From positions 1 through 64,000 of the forward strand of contig CACYWN010000015.1 in the NCBI GenBank assembly GCA_902778105.1: DNA of 64,000 nucleotides. Direction: 5' to 3'. The position numbers and the translations under genes are program-made. This document shows, in pieces, positions 17,005 through 25,242 of this stretch. The notes below the pieces were generated by a model. That model was not told the origin of the DNA. It worked only from the letters and a program-made list of their open reading frames with translations, and searched no databases. Source of the stretch: an uncultured Bacteroidia bacterium (GTDB taxonomy: Bacteria > Bacteroidota > Bacteroidia > Bacteroidales > UBA932). Each line of letters opens with the position of its first letter. Within the stretch, counting starts at the first letter, position 1.

Positions 17005-19209
17005 ATGTCCAGAAGAAAGAGCCATGGCGGGAGAATCGCTCCGCCCAGGGGTAAGAAAAAGAAGATCCGGATCGTTCCCGAATATGAGGGAACGGCGATG
17101 ATGTCCCGGGAAGGATTTGTGTTCGTGCGCATCGAGGGGCAGGAGGAGGATGTTTTCGTCAAGGCCTCCAAGACGCGGGGCGCCCTGCACGGCGACATCG
17201 TGCGGGTCGCTGTCACCCAGGAGAAGGAGGGCAGCGCCAAGCGGCGCAGCGGTGAGATCGTCGCCATCGTGGAGCGCAGCAGGAAACCTTTCGTGGGCAT
17301 CCTCCATATCGTCGGTAAGCAGGCCTGGGTCCTGATGTCTTCCAAGACGATGCCCTATGACATTTCGGTGCCCATCCCGGAGGGCGGCGTGCGCGGCATG
17401 AAGGTCGCAGCCGTGGTGGACGGCTGGGAACGGGGCGAAACCTGCCCCCACGGGCATGTGGTGGATGTCCTGGGCATGCCGGGCGAGAACAATACCGAGA
17501 TGCATGCCATCCTGGCGGAATTCGGCCTGCCCTACAAGTTCGAAAAGGCTGTGGAGAACGCGGCCGACGGGATTTCGGATGTCATTACGGACAAGGACCG
17601 TGCGGGCCGCAAGGACTTCCGCAAGGTACTCACGTTCACCATCGACCCCGCCGACGCCAAGGACTATGACGACGCCTTGTCGTTCCGCCGGCTGGACAAC
17701 GGCAACTACGAAGTGGGTGTCCATATCGCGGATGTCTCCTACTACGTGAAGCCGGGATCACCGGTGGATGCCGAGGCACAGGCCCGCGGCACCTCCGTCT
17801 ATCTGGTGGACCGCACCGTCCCCATGCTTCCGGAAAAACTCTCCAACAAACTGTGTTCCCTGCGTCCGAACGAGGAGAAGCTCACTTTCTCCGCCGTTTT
17901 CGAGATCACCCCGCTTGCCAAGGTCATCAATCCCTGGTTCGGACGGACGGAGATCATCTCCGACTACCGCTTCTCTTATGAACTGGCCCAGGCTATCATC
18001 GACGCCGGGGACAACGCGATGGTCGAGTCCTTCGGTGAAGGTTCCGAGTGCGGCATTGTCCCGGACGAGGTGAAGGAAGCCGTCCTCATCCTGAACAAAC
18101 TGGCCCTGAAACTGCGCAAGAAGCGTTTCGCCGCCGGTGCCGTGAGTTTCGACCGGCCGGAGATGAAGGTGGAGATCGACGAGTACGGAAAGCCTGTTTC
18201 CGTACATCAGAAATACTCCAAGGAAGCCAACTGGCTCATTGAGGAGTTCATGCTCCTGGCGAACAAGAATGTCGCGGAGTTCGTCGCTTCGGACGGCAAG
18301 ATGGGCGGCAAGGCCGTGAAGAATCCCAAGACCTTCGTCTACCGCGTCCATGATGAACCCAACCTGGAAAAGGTGACCGGTCTCCGCGAGTTCGCCGGCA
18401 ACCTGGGCTACAAGATGGGACCTATCGGCAGCGGCAAGGATATTGCGTTGTCTCTCAATAACTTACTCTCTGACGTCAAGGAGAAGCCCGAACTCGGCGC
18501 CATCCAGATCCTGGCGCTCCGTTCGATGGCCAAGGCCTGCTACAGCACCGACAACATCGGCCATTACGGCTTGGCGTTCAAGTTCTACACGCATTTCACC
18601 TCCCCGATCCGCCGCTATCCCGACCTGATGGTCCACCGCCTGCTGGCGATGTATCTCCACGGGGCGGATTCCCAGTCGCTGGACTACTATGCCGCACAGT
18701 GCAAGCACGCCTCCGAACGTGAGGTCGTCGCTGCCGAGGCTGAGCGCGAGAGCATCAAGTACAAACTCGTGGAGTTCATGGAGGACAAGGTAGGCCAGGA
18801 ATTCGACGGCCACGTGTCCGGCGTCACCCAGTGGGGTATCTATGTGGAGATCGAGCCCACGAAGATAGAGGGCATGATTCCATACCGCACCATCCGGTCG
18901 GACTTCTATGATTTCGACGAGGAGCACTACTGTGCCGTCGGCCGCCGCCATCACGGCGTCATCAAACTCGGCGACCCGCTCCGCATCCGCGTGAAGGGCA
19001 CCAACCTGGAACAGAAGCTGCTTGATTACGAGCTTGTTGAGCCTGAGCACGAAAACGACCCCGTCCCCTCGGAGGACGAATACATCGAATCCCTCACCGA
19101 TGCCCCGATGCCTAACCGTCCGAGAAAGCCCGGCCGGGCATCTAAGGCACCCCGGAAGGGGGCCCTGAAGGCCGAACGCGAGCGGCTGAAAAAGGACCGG
19201 CGCTCCTGA
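17005..19209 (+). CDS. rnr: Ribonuclease R (RNB-family 3'-5' exoribonuclease)
   Basis: This 734-residue protein has a basic N-terminus, OB/cold-shock domains (about 20-190), the RNB catalytic domain starting with the signature DPADAKDYDDALSF (Asp214-Phe227; Asp214, Asp220, Asp222 and Asp223 are the expected Mg2+ ligands), a C-terminal S1 domain (about 615-690, GHVSGVTQWGIYVEIE) and a Lys/Arg-rich tail. RNase R degrades structured RNA from the 3' end in the cytoplasm. Length and domain order match the RNase R/VacB family. It is a single gene with its own promoter, divergent from the glycosidase operon. The hairpin at 19261-19290 lies 51 nt past its stop codon. Confidence 0.96.
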   Translation: MSRRKSHGGRIAPPRGKKKKIRIVPEYEGTAMMSREGFVFVRIEGQEEDVFVKASKTRGALHGDIVRVAVTQEKEGSAKRRSGEIVAIVERSRKPFVGILHIVGKQAWVLMSSKTMPYDISVPIPEGGVRGMKVAAVVDGWERGETCPHGHVVDVLGMPGENNTEMHAILAEFGLPYKFEKAVENAADGISDVITDKDRAGRKDFRKVLTFTIDPADAKDYDDALSFRRLDNGNYEVGVHIADVSYYVKPGSPVDAEAQARGTSVYLVDRTVPMLPEKLSNKLCSLRPNEEKLTFSAVFEITPLAKVINPWFGRTEIISDYRFSYELAQAIIDAGDNAMVESFGEGSECGIVPDEVKEAVLILNKLALKLRKKRFAAGAVSFDRPEMKVEIDEYGKPVSVHQKYSKEANWLIEEFMLLANKNVAEFVASDGKMGGKAVKNPKTFVYRVHDEPNLEKVTGLREFAGNLGYKMGPIGSGKDIALSLNNLLSDVKEKPELGAIQILALRSMAKACYSTDNIGHYGLAFKFYTHFTSPIRRYPDLMVHRLLAMYLHGADSQSLDYYAAQCKHASEREVVAAEAERESIKYKLVEFMEDKVGQEFDGHVSGVTQWGIYVEIEPTKIEGMIPYRTIRSDFYDFDEEHYCAVGRRHHGVIKLGDPLRIRVKGTNLEQKLLDYELVEPEHENDPVPSEDEYIESLTDAPMPNRPRKPGRASKAPRKGALKAERERLKKDRRS

Positions 19210-19260
19210 ACAGGAATGATCCGTCGAATAGAAATGATTGATATTTAATACTTTATTGAT

Positions 19261-19290
19261 TATTGCCTAGTCTTTTTGGACTAGGCAATA
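19261..19290. repeat. Perfect 12-bp hairpin, left REP-like element of the RAYT unit
   Basis: The arms TATTGCCTAGTC (19261-19272) and GACTAGGCAATA (19279-19290) pair perfectly around the loop TTTTTG. The same stem recurs on the other side of the transposase gene, in mirror orientation. There is no U-run on either strand, so a classic intrinsic terminator is unlikely, although the hairpin sits between two converging genes. Confidence 0.85.
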
Positions 19291-19320
19291 TTGATTAAGT
19301 CGCAGATTTACAGGTATTTC

Positions 19321-19337
19321 CATTTTACGGTAAAATG
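19321..19337. repeat. Short dyad next to the RAYT stop codon
   Basis: CATTTTAC (19321-19328) and GTAAAATG (19330-19337) form a perfect 8-bp dyad around a single G, seven bases beyond the end of the transposase gene. It could be part of the mobile unit or an operator-like site; no function is shown. Confidence 0.5.
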
Positions 19338-19344
19338 AATGTCT

Positions 19345-20268
19345 TCATGCCTTTTTCAGCGTAAGATGGAGAAACTTGGCTATTTGTTCCGGAGGGGCAT
19401 CGATTGAGCGCTGGAGGAAGAGAAACAGTTCGACTTTCTCGTCAATGGACAGAGCGAGGAGGTCGTGGATGTCCTTCAGTTTCCCTTCCCGAAGCAGAAG
19501 GGCGGTCATTTGGTTATAGCATACGTCGGACCTGCCGACGAACTGTTCTTTCATATCGTATTCGCCGCCCGTAGTCGAATGTACGGCGGTCAGCAGTTTT
19601 TCGTAACTTCCAAAGCACTTGATGGTGGACTGATAATCAATCACGTTGTAGGTGGTGATGATGAAATCGGTCAATTGGAGCCTTTCTTTTCGGTCGAGCG
19701 GCTGGAACAACCGCTCCAACTGAGGGTAGCCCATCGGCTTTCCCGCCCTGAATTGAGCCTTGACTTCCTTGACGGCCTTTTGGAGCGGCCAACGGGCCTC
19801 CCGGATGACCAGTTTTTCGGAGAAAGGGTGGTCGGACCCGGCATAAGCCAGGTAGTTCCAGCGGTATTTTTCCGCCTCCTTGACCAGTTTGCGCTCGACG
19901 GGATTGTTCAGCACATAGACGAGGTTGGAGCGGGCCTTCTTCTCCTCGAATTTGGGTGCCCGTCCATAGGGTCCTTCGAAAACGGCTCCTTTCCTATGGA
20001 AACGTTCGTTATGTTTCCGCGAAAAAGAGGTGTTCGTTTCGCACTTGAACCGTTCAAGGTTTTCCTTTCGGTCCGTCATGACGGAATCGTGGACATGGTC
20101 CGGCATCTGACACATCGCGAACACCTTGACATGGTGCTTCCGCGCCACCGTGCAATAATGCGTGAAATAAACGAGATGATCGCTGTATGTATAGAACAGG
20201 ACACCGTCGTCTTTGGTTCTCTGATAACAGTGGGTCAATGTATTCTTGTAAAACTTCCGACGCTTCAT
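19345..20268 (-). CDS. RAYT-like HUH transposase (Y1_Tnp / REP-associated)
   Basis: This 307-residue protein has the Y1 transposase HUH motif as MPDHVH (His58 and His60). The catalytic tyrosine candidate is Tyr118 in YVLNNPVE, the equivalent of the usual YIHxNPV. The following YRWNYLAY also fits the TnpA_REP family. These enzymes cut and join single-stranded DNA at REP hairpins. The C-terminal 100 residues are helical and end in a helix-turn-helix-like segment (PPEQIAKFLHL), seen in longer Bacteroidota RAYT proteins. The gene is less GC-rich than its neighbours and is framed by two mirrored hairpins, at 19261 and 20408. It appears intact. Confidence 0.88.
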   Translation of the reverse strand: MKRRKFYKNTLTHCYQRTKDDGVLFYTYSDHLVYFTHYCTVARKHHVKVFAMCQMPDHVHDSVMTDRKENLERFKCETNTSFSRKHNERFHRKGAVFEGPYGRAPKFEEKKARSNLVYVLNNPVERKLVKEAEKYRWNYLAYAGSDHPFSEKLVIREARWPLQKAVKEVKAQFRAGKPMGYPQLERLFQPLDRKERLQLTDFIITTYNVIDYQSTIKCFGSYEKLLTAVHSTTGGEYDMKEQFVGRSDVCYNQMTALLLREGKLKDIHDLLALSIDEKVELFLFLQRSIDAPPEQIAKFLHLTLKKA

Positions 20269-20294
20269 ACCTCTCGACTGCTTGTGGGATCAGG

Positions 20295-20306
20295 ATAGGA
20301 TCCTAT
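20295..20306. repeat. 12-nt perfect palindrome upstream of the RAYT gene
   Basis: ATAGGATCCTAT is a perfect palindrome 26 nt upstream of the transposase start codon. Its position fits an operator for a self-regulated gene, but no regulator is known here. Confidence 0.35.
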
Positions 20307-20311
20307 TGCAA

Positions 20312-20419
20312 ATGTCGGTAGGTTTAAGAGAAAAAGCAAGGGAAAAATGGCTGAACTACGAGCGCATGGCCGTTGAATGGAACTGCTTGACTGTCGGTTA
20401 TTTACGTAATATTGCCTAG
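20312..20419 (+). CDS. Possible 35-residue small ORF ending inside the right REP hairpin
   Basis: An ATG at 20312 opens 35 codons (start MSVGLREKAREKWLNYERM, end VGYLRNIA) and stops at TAG 20417-20419, which lies inside the left arm of the hairpin. The peptide is charged and helical in its first half and has no recognised relative. It may be a small gene carried by the RAYT unit, the tail of an older gene, or chance. It lacks a visible promoter or ribosome-binding site. Confidence 0.2.
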   Translation: MSVGLREKAREKWLNYERMAVEWNCLTVGYLRNIA

Positions 20420-20441
20420 TCCCAAAAGACTAGGCAATATT
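20408..20441. repeat. Perfect 14-bp hairpin, right REP-like element of the RAYT unit
   Basis: The arms AATATTGCCTAGTC (20408-20421) and GACTAGGCAATATT (20428-20441) pair perfectly around CCAAAA. Read on the minus strand, the core is CTAGTCTTTTGGGACTAG, one base different from the plus-strand core of the left element (CTAGTCTTTTTGGACTAG). The two elements are therefore inverted relative to each other around the transposase gene. No U-run follows. Confidence 0.85.
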
Positions 20442-20506
20442 GTTTAACGAATTGACTATATGTCACTTCCATTCGACGTGCGGATGAAAGGCAAAAGAGG
20501 TTGCGG

Positions 20507-23500
20507 TTACTTGAACGCGTTCTCGCTGAGGCCGGAGCCGGCGAGGCCCAGGTCGGCGAAGAAGGCGGGGACGGGACGTCCGAGGAGGGTATCCACGTAC
20601 AGTTTGGCGATATACTGGCTCAGCATGAAGCCGTGGCCGCGCATGCCTACGAACAGACCGGCGGCCGGGTCCACGATGTAGCGCGGTTCCGTATAGTAGC
20701 CGCACCAGGTGGCCTGGAGGCTCATGCCGCGGAGCTGCGGAATCCATTCGGTGAAGACTTCGGTGGCGATTTCCAGGAAGGCCTGTGTGTTGACCTTCAG
20801 GTTTTTGCCGGCCTCGGCCGCGTCGGTGGCGGGGGAGGCGCAGCCGATGATCTGGCCGGTGGAAGCGAGCTGTTGGCCGTACACGGCGGAGAATCCTTTG
20901 TAGTGGCGGCGGTCAATAAGCATGTCCAGCGAGTCACCGTCCTTTCCGATGAGCGGTAGGCGCTTGGTGATGAAGGCCTGGTGGCGGACCGGGAAGAGTC
21001 CGGTGTCAATACCCAGCATCCGGGCGAACTTCTCCGCACCGGCGCCGAGGGCGTTCACGAAGATGGCTGTCTTGAACTTGCGGTACCGTCCGTCGGCTTT
21101 ACGCACCGTAACCAGATAGTTCTTACCGTCTTTCGCGACATCCACGAGTTCCGTATCCTCCATCACCTGGCCGCCCAGGCCGATGCCGATCTGGCGGACC
21201 GTGTCGATGGTCTTGCCGGGACTGGCCTGCCAGCAGTCATTGGAAATAAGGGCGTGCGAGTAGATGTCCAGATTCGGGTTGATGTACGGGGAAATCTCGC
21301 GGGCGAAATCCTTTTTCTCGATCATGTAGGCGTCGGACCAGGCACGGGAAGCGTCCAGGCTCCTGTACGTGGCCTCGTCGTGGACGAAGTTCACGTACCG
21401 CGTCATCTTGAAGTCTATGTCGTGAGAGGCATTCAACTCTCTGAATATCTGTAGGTTGCCATTTGCGATTTCCGCGAGGGCGGGGACGGAGAAGGCGGGA
21501 CGTCCGCCGGCGATGCAACGCCAGGAACTTCCGTGCTCCTTGTTTACGAGCACCGGCTTCAGGCCCGCTTCGGACAAGTAGCGGAACAGGGCCGTTCCGG
21601 CCATGCCGCCACCGGCGACGAAGGCGCCCACTTCCACGGGGTCTGTTTCGGTGAACTGCGGGGATGTGACGAGGGTATGGGCACCCTGGATATTGCACAC
21701 GTTGCCGATTTCCACGAGATTCGCCATCGGTCCGCGCGGGGTGAATTCTCCGGTCACTTCGATGCCGTGCGCCCGCAGGACCTGCTTGGCACGCGGGAGG
21801 CAACGGGAACCGCGGCACGGGCCCATACCCAGCCGGGTGACATGCTTGAGTTCCTGTGCAGTGATGCTCTTGCGACCCTTCAGCGTCTCCAGCAACTCCT
21901 TGAGACTCACGTCCTCACAGTGGCAGACATAGGTTTCGGAACCGTCGGCGTCACAGGGGACCATCTGCAGCGGTTCAGGATAGTTCTCTTTCAGGATGAA
22001 GCCGCGGGCTTCGGTCAGGTCGCCGTCCAGCCGGGTGGCCTTGACCACGGCGATGTTCGTCTTGCCAGGCTTCCGCATCACGCGCTCAATCTCGCCTTCG
22101 CCCACCTTGGCGCCGTTGTCATCCACGAGGAAGACTTCCTTGGCGCCTTCCGGCAGGTTGAATTCCAGCGGGAGGAAGAGCTGGTTCCGGTCCTTCCGGT
22201 AGCCGAAAATGGCGAGACCCGGACACTGCGCCACACACTCCATGCAGCCGATGCACTTGTCGTAGTCGATGACCGGAGTGACGGAGGTGGAACTCTTGGT
22301 GATCGCGCCCTGCTTGCAGGAGAAGGAGCACGGGTTGCAGGCGAAGCCGTACAGGCAGTCGGCAATGACGAATCCCTTGGATGCCATCCTTTCGGCGGAC
22401 GGCTTCCGGGGCTCTTCCAGCAGGCGGACAGGCCGCTGCTGGGAATCGATATAGTCCTTGGAGATGGTCAGGTAAGTGTTGTAGTCGACACGTTTCCCGA
22501 GTTCCATCATCACTTCGTAAGCGCACTGGCGGCCCCGGAGGACGGCGGAGGTTCCTTCGCCGATCCGGACGGCGTCACCCACGCCGTGGCAGGCGCGTCC
22601 GAATACCTCGGCCCCCTTGCGGAGCAGCTGGTTGTCGGGCAGCAGGCCCGTGCAGATGTTGATGCAGTCGATTCCGTCGATGCGCACTTCCGTGCCCGGG
22701 ATGGGCTTGAAGTTCTCGCACTTCGCGATGATGGCACCTACGATGCCGCTGCGGTCCTCGTTGGGAATGGCTTCCACGAGGGTATAGGCGGTCAGGATCG
22801 GGATGCCGAGCCGGCGGACGCGGTTCGCCTGGACAGGAAAACCGCCCTCGTGCGGCATGGCCTCGATGATGGCCTTGACCTTGGCCCCGGCCTGCATGGC
22901 CTGGTAGGACGTGAGATAGCCGATGTTGCCGGCGCCTACGGTGAGGATGTTCTTTCCGAGGAGGGTGAATTCCGTATTCATCATCCGCTGGACGACCGCG
23001 GCGGTGTAGACGCCGGGCAGGTCGTCGTTCTTGAAGGCGGGCATGAAGGGGAGCGCACCGGCGGCGACCACGAGCTGGTCTGCGTCGACATAGAAGATTT
23101 CCTGCGTGGCTACATTCTTGACGGCCAGGCGTTTCCCTTCCAGGATATCCCAAACGACACTATCCAGGAGAATTCCTTCCCGGGAGTCTCCCGCGAGGGT
23201 CTCGGCGATGTCGAAACCGCGCATGCCGCCGAACTTCTTCTCCTTCTCGAAGAAGAAGAACTGGTGCGTCTGCATCCGGAACTGGCCGCCGATGTGGCTG
23301 TTGTTGTCGATGACCAGGTTGTCCACCCCGGCCTTGCGGAGTTCTTCGCGGACGGCGAGGCCGGCCGGACCCGCGCCGATGATGGCGACGGTTGTCTTGT
23401 AGACCTTCCTGGGCTTTTCCTCCGCTTCGGCGGCGTCCACCTCGGAGAAACTATCGATACCTGCGCGGTGCACTTCGCGGACACCGTCCACCAGGGTGAT

Positions 23501-23740
23501 ACAGATCCGGCGGATGTGTCCGTCCACGACCATTTCACAGGCGCCGCACTTGCCGATGCCGCACTCCATCGTGCGGTTGCGGTCTTTCAGGCTATGGTGA
23601 TGGACGGGAAATCCCGCCTGGTGCAGGGCGGCCGCGATGGTCTGTCCCTTCTGTCCGGTGACGGTATGTCCTTCGAAAACAAACGAATGCAGGTCCTCCT
23701 TCGGAATGTCGAGGATCGGATGCTCCGTGATCTTGTACAT
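20507..23740 (-). CDS. Single-chain FAD/Fe-S oxidoreductase: HcnA-HcnB-HcnC-like fusion with ferredoxin and BFD domains
   Basis: This 1077-residue cytoplasmic protein joins parts that are usually separate subunits. Residues 1-105 are a [2Fe-2S] domain (Cys60, 65, 68, 80; CGIGKCGAC), as in HcnA / small subunits of amino-acid and opine dehydrogenases. Residues 115-440 are a pyridine-nucleotide/FAD domain (IIGAGPAG, 121-127). Residues 460-512 hold a ferredoxin-like part with CxxCxxCxxxCP (Cys496, 499, 502, 506) and a second Cys cluster (462, 468, 471, 475). Residues 604-650 are a BFD-type [2Fe-2S] domain (CHC, GPCRGSRC). Residues 703-1077 are a glycine/D-amino-acid oxidase (DAO)-type FAD domain (FVAGGGMAGTALF). 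Known relatives oxidise glycine, hydroxyproline, opines or sarcosine. The substrate here is unknown. Confidence 0.88.
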   Translation of the reverse strand: MYKITEHPILDIPKEDLHSFVFEGHTVTGQKGQTIAAALHQAGFPVHHHSLKDRNRTMECGIGKCGACEMVVDGHIRRICITLVDGVREVHRAGIDSFSEVDAAEAEEKPRKVYKTTVAIIGAGPAGLAVREELRKAGVDNLVIDNNSHIGGQFRMQTHQFFFFEKEKKFGGMRGFDIAETLAGDSREGILLDSVVWDILEGKRLAVKNVATQEIFYVDADQLVVAAGALPFMPAFKNDDLPGVYTAAVVQRMMNTEFTLLGKNILTVGAGNIGYLTSYQAMQAGAKVKAIIEAMPHEGGFPVQANRVRRLGIPILTAYTLVEAIPNEDRSGIVGAIIAKCENFKPIPGTEVRIDGIDCINICTGLLPDNQLLRKGAEVFGRACHGVGDAVRIGEGTSAVLRGRQCAYEVMMELGKRVDYNTYLTISKDYIDSQQRPVRLLEEPRKPSAERMASKGFVIADCLYGFACNPCSFSCKQGAITKSSTSVTPVIDYDKCIGCMECVAQCPGLAIFGYRKDRNQLFLPLEFNLPEGAKEVFLVDDNGAKVGEGEIERVMRKPGKTNIAVVKATRLDGDLTEARGFILKENYPEPLQMVPCDADGSETYVCHCEDVSLKELLETLKGRKSITAQELKHVTRLGMGPCRGSRCLPRAKQVLRAHGIEVTGEFTPRGPMANLVEIGNVCNIQGAHTLVTSPQFTETDPVEVGAFVAGGGMAGTALFRYLSEAGLKPVLVNKEHGSSWRCIAGGRPAFSVPALAEIANGNLQIFRELNASHDIDFKMTRYVNFVHDEATYRSLDASRAWSDAYMIEKKDFAREISPYINPNLDIYSHALISNDCWQASPGKTIDTVRQIGIGLGGQVMEDTELVDVAKDGKNYLVTVRKADGRYRKFKTAIFVNALGAGAEKFARMLGIDTGLFPVRHQAFITKRLPLIGKDGDSLDMLIDRRHYKGFSAVYGQQLASTGQIIGCASPATDAAEAGKNLKVNTQAFLEIATEVFTEWIPQLRGMSLQATWCGYYTEPRYIVDPAAGLFVGMRGHGFMLSQYIAKLYVDTLLGRPVPAFFADLGLAGSGLSENAFK

Positions 23741-23758
23741 AATGCTGTGGTTAGATGG

Positions 23759-23804
23759 TTCCGTTTAATAATTGTGGATATAAAGATAACAATTCTAAAC
23801 GGAA
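23759..23804. promoter_or_regulatory. Dyad around a -7 box upstream of the oxidoreductase gene
   Basis: TTCCGTTTA (23759-23767) and TAAACGGAA (23796-23804) are inverted copies, with inner AATTGT / ACAATT extending the symmetry. On the minus strand a TATCTTTA box (23781-23788, one base off the -7 consensus) lies in the centre, 41 nt upstream of the start codon. The layout suggests an operator covering a promoter. It also lies 33 nt downstream of recO, but no U-run follows, so a terminator is less likely. Confidence 0.45.
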
Positions 23805-23836
23805 ATCAGCGAAAAAACGATGGATTTTAACGGATC

Positions 23837-24487
23837 TCAGCTGAACACTTCCCGCAGCACCGCCAGCGACTGCACGCGGATGGCGGACTCGGTGTGATAC
23901 TCCAGATAGCGGAGAATATCCTCGCAGAGGGCATTCCGTTCCTCGCCCCGCAGGGGAATGAGCATCGACTCCGAAAAACCGGTGCCCAGAAACGGTTTCA
24001 GCTGCTTCAGATGCTTTTCGGCAAAGGGGGCGATGTCTTCGAAAGTGGGCCGGAAGCCCAGGGCATCGGCGAACTCAAGCAGGAAACGGATATGGAAGTT
24101 GGAAAAATCGGTTTCCAGGCCGTCCAGGGTGAGGATACTCCTGAGGCACCAGGGGAACAGCCCGTCTTCCATCTGCCCGTCCTTGACGGTCCGCAGCAGC
24201 ACCTCCGACAGGAACAGGCTCATCGTGTTCTTGTACAGGTTGTTCCGGATTCCGTTCAGGGGATCCCGCGCCGTCAGGTTCCTGGCCGACCACAATGTCG
24301 ATTTCGGGTTCGGGACGATGTCCATCTCCAGGATGTTCATCGGCAGCAGCAGGGCCATCCCTGCCTTCTTGCCGACACGCACGAGGAAACCCCTCCGCCC
24401 ATACTCCTCCGAGAGGGTATGGACTACCACCGAGTTCTCTCCGAACTTGGTGTACCCGAGTACGATGGCTTCGATACTTTCCGTCAT
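23837..24487 (-). CDS. recO: DNA repair protein RecO
   Basis: This 216-residue protein starts with the RecO OB-fold (IEAIVLGYTKFGENSVVVHTL) and has the helical C-terminal region typical of Bacteroidota RecO proteins, with EFADALGFRP at about 140-150. RecO loads RecA onto SSB-coated single-stranded DNA together with RecR and anneals strands. It is slightly shorter than E. coli RecO (242), as is usual in this phylum, and no zinc-finger Cys cluster is seen. The gene follows rdgB by 36 nt on the same strand and probably shares its promoter. Confidence 0.9.
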   Translation of the reverse strand: MTESIEAIVLGYTKFGENSVVVHTLSEEYGRRGFLVRVGKKAGMALLLPMNILEMDIVPNPKSTLWSARNLTARDPLNGIRNNLYKNTMSLFLSEVLLRTVKDGQMEDGLFPWCLRSILTLDGLETDFSNFHIRFLLEFADALGFRPTFEDIAPFAEKHLKQLKPFLGTGFSESMLIPLRGEERNALCEDILRYLEYHTESAIRVQSLAVLREVFS

Positions 24488-24523
24488 GAATCAATTCTTT
24501 GGAAGATATGCCTCCTCCTTCCA

Positions 24524-25150
24524 TCATTTCAGCGTTTTCAGAAATTCCGCCATGGCCCGGAGGGCCTTGCCGCGGTGGGAGATGGCGTTCTTTTCCCCTT
24601 CCGGAAGTTCGGCGTTGGTGATGTCGTAGCCGTCCGGGATGAAGACGGGGTCGTAGCCGAAGCCGCCGTGTCCGGAACATTTCCGGGCGATGCGGCCTTC
24701 CATGACGCCGTCGAAGAAATGCTTTTCTCCATGAAGGATGAGGGTGACGGAGGTACGGAAACGGGCCTTGCGGGTAGCATTGGGTGTAGGAATCCCGTAC
24801 TCGCGGGCGACGGAGGCTTCCTGTTCGCGACGCGCCATTTCAGACAGCAGTTTGGCGATGTTGGCGGCGGGGTCGCGCTGGGGGCCGCCGTAGCGGGCGG
24901 TATGGACACCGGGATCGCCGCCGAGGATGTCCACCTCAAGGCCGGAGTCGTCGGCAAAGCAGTCCATGCCGGTCTTGTCATAAATGTACTGGGCCTTCTG
25001 CAGGGAGTTGGCCCTCAGGGTGTTCCCCGTCTCGGGGATTTCTTCGGTGATGCCTGCCTCGGCGGGCGTGACGAGTTCGAAGCCTTCGCCGAGAATGGCC
25101 AGTGCTTCGTGGAGTTTGCCGGGGTTGTTGGTGGCAAAAACGATCTTCAT
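24524..25150 (-). CDS. rdgB: XTP/dITP diphosphatase (HAM1/RdgB family)
   Basis: This 208-residue protein has the Ham1 N-terminal motif ATNNPGKLHE (6-15) and the active-site block CFADDSGLEVDILGGDPGV followed by H-T-A-R-Y-G-G. The C-terminal part holds GFGYDPVFIPDG and the SHRGKALR motif. These enzymes hydrolyse non-canonical purine triphosphates (ITP, XTP, dITP) to monophosphates and pyrophosphate, keeping them out of DNA. Length and motifs match the family fully. The gene has a good -7 box 25 nt upstream and is followed by recO. It is divergent from the S41 protease gene. Confidence 0.95.
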   Translation of the reverse strand: MKIVFATNNPGKLHEALAILGEGFELVTPAEAGITEEIPETGNTLRANSLQKAQYIYDKTGMDCFADDSGLEVDILGGDPGVHTARYGGPQRDPAANIAKLLSEMARREQEASVAREYGIPTPNATRKARFRTSVTLILHGEKHFFDGVMEGRIARKCSGHGGFGYDPVFIPDGYDITNAELPEGEKNAISHRGKALRAMAEFLKTLK

Positions 25151-25174
25151 AAATCACAGTTCGCTGGTATGGCG

Positions 25175-25182
25175 CAAAGATA
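25175..25182 (-). promoter_or_regulatory. -7 box TATCTTTG of rdgB-recO
   Basis: On the minus strand TATCTTTG lies 25 nt before the rdgB start codon, an exact Bacteroidota -7 match, back to back with the box for the S41 protease gene. Confidence 0.65.
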
Positions 25183-25195
25183 CTCCATTTTTTCG

Positions 25196-25203
25196 TAACT
25201 TTG
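25196..25203 (+). promoter_or_regulatory. -7 box TAACTTTG of the S41 protease gene
   Basis: The plus strand TAACTTTG fits TAnnTTTG and lies 39 nt before the ATG at 25243. It overlaps the alternative TTG start at 25201, which argues against that upstream start. Confidence 0.6.
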
Positions 25204-25242
25204 CGTACGCTGGCACGCCCTTTGCGCGTGAGCGCCCCGGAT

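Noticed and set aside
16933..17724. N-terminal extension of the GH3 frame
   Set aside because: It runs antisense through rnr; the lipoprotein signal begins at 16932 and the promoter lies in between.
19261..19290. Classic intrinsic terminator of rnr
   Set aside because: The stem is strong, but no U-run follows on either strand and an inverted twin lies beyond the transposase gene; it is better explained as a REP-like element.
25201..25242. Longer start (TTG 25201) for the S41 protease
   Set aside because: The extension overlaps the -7 box and places charged residues before the signal peptide.
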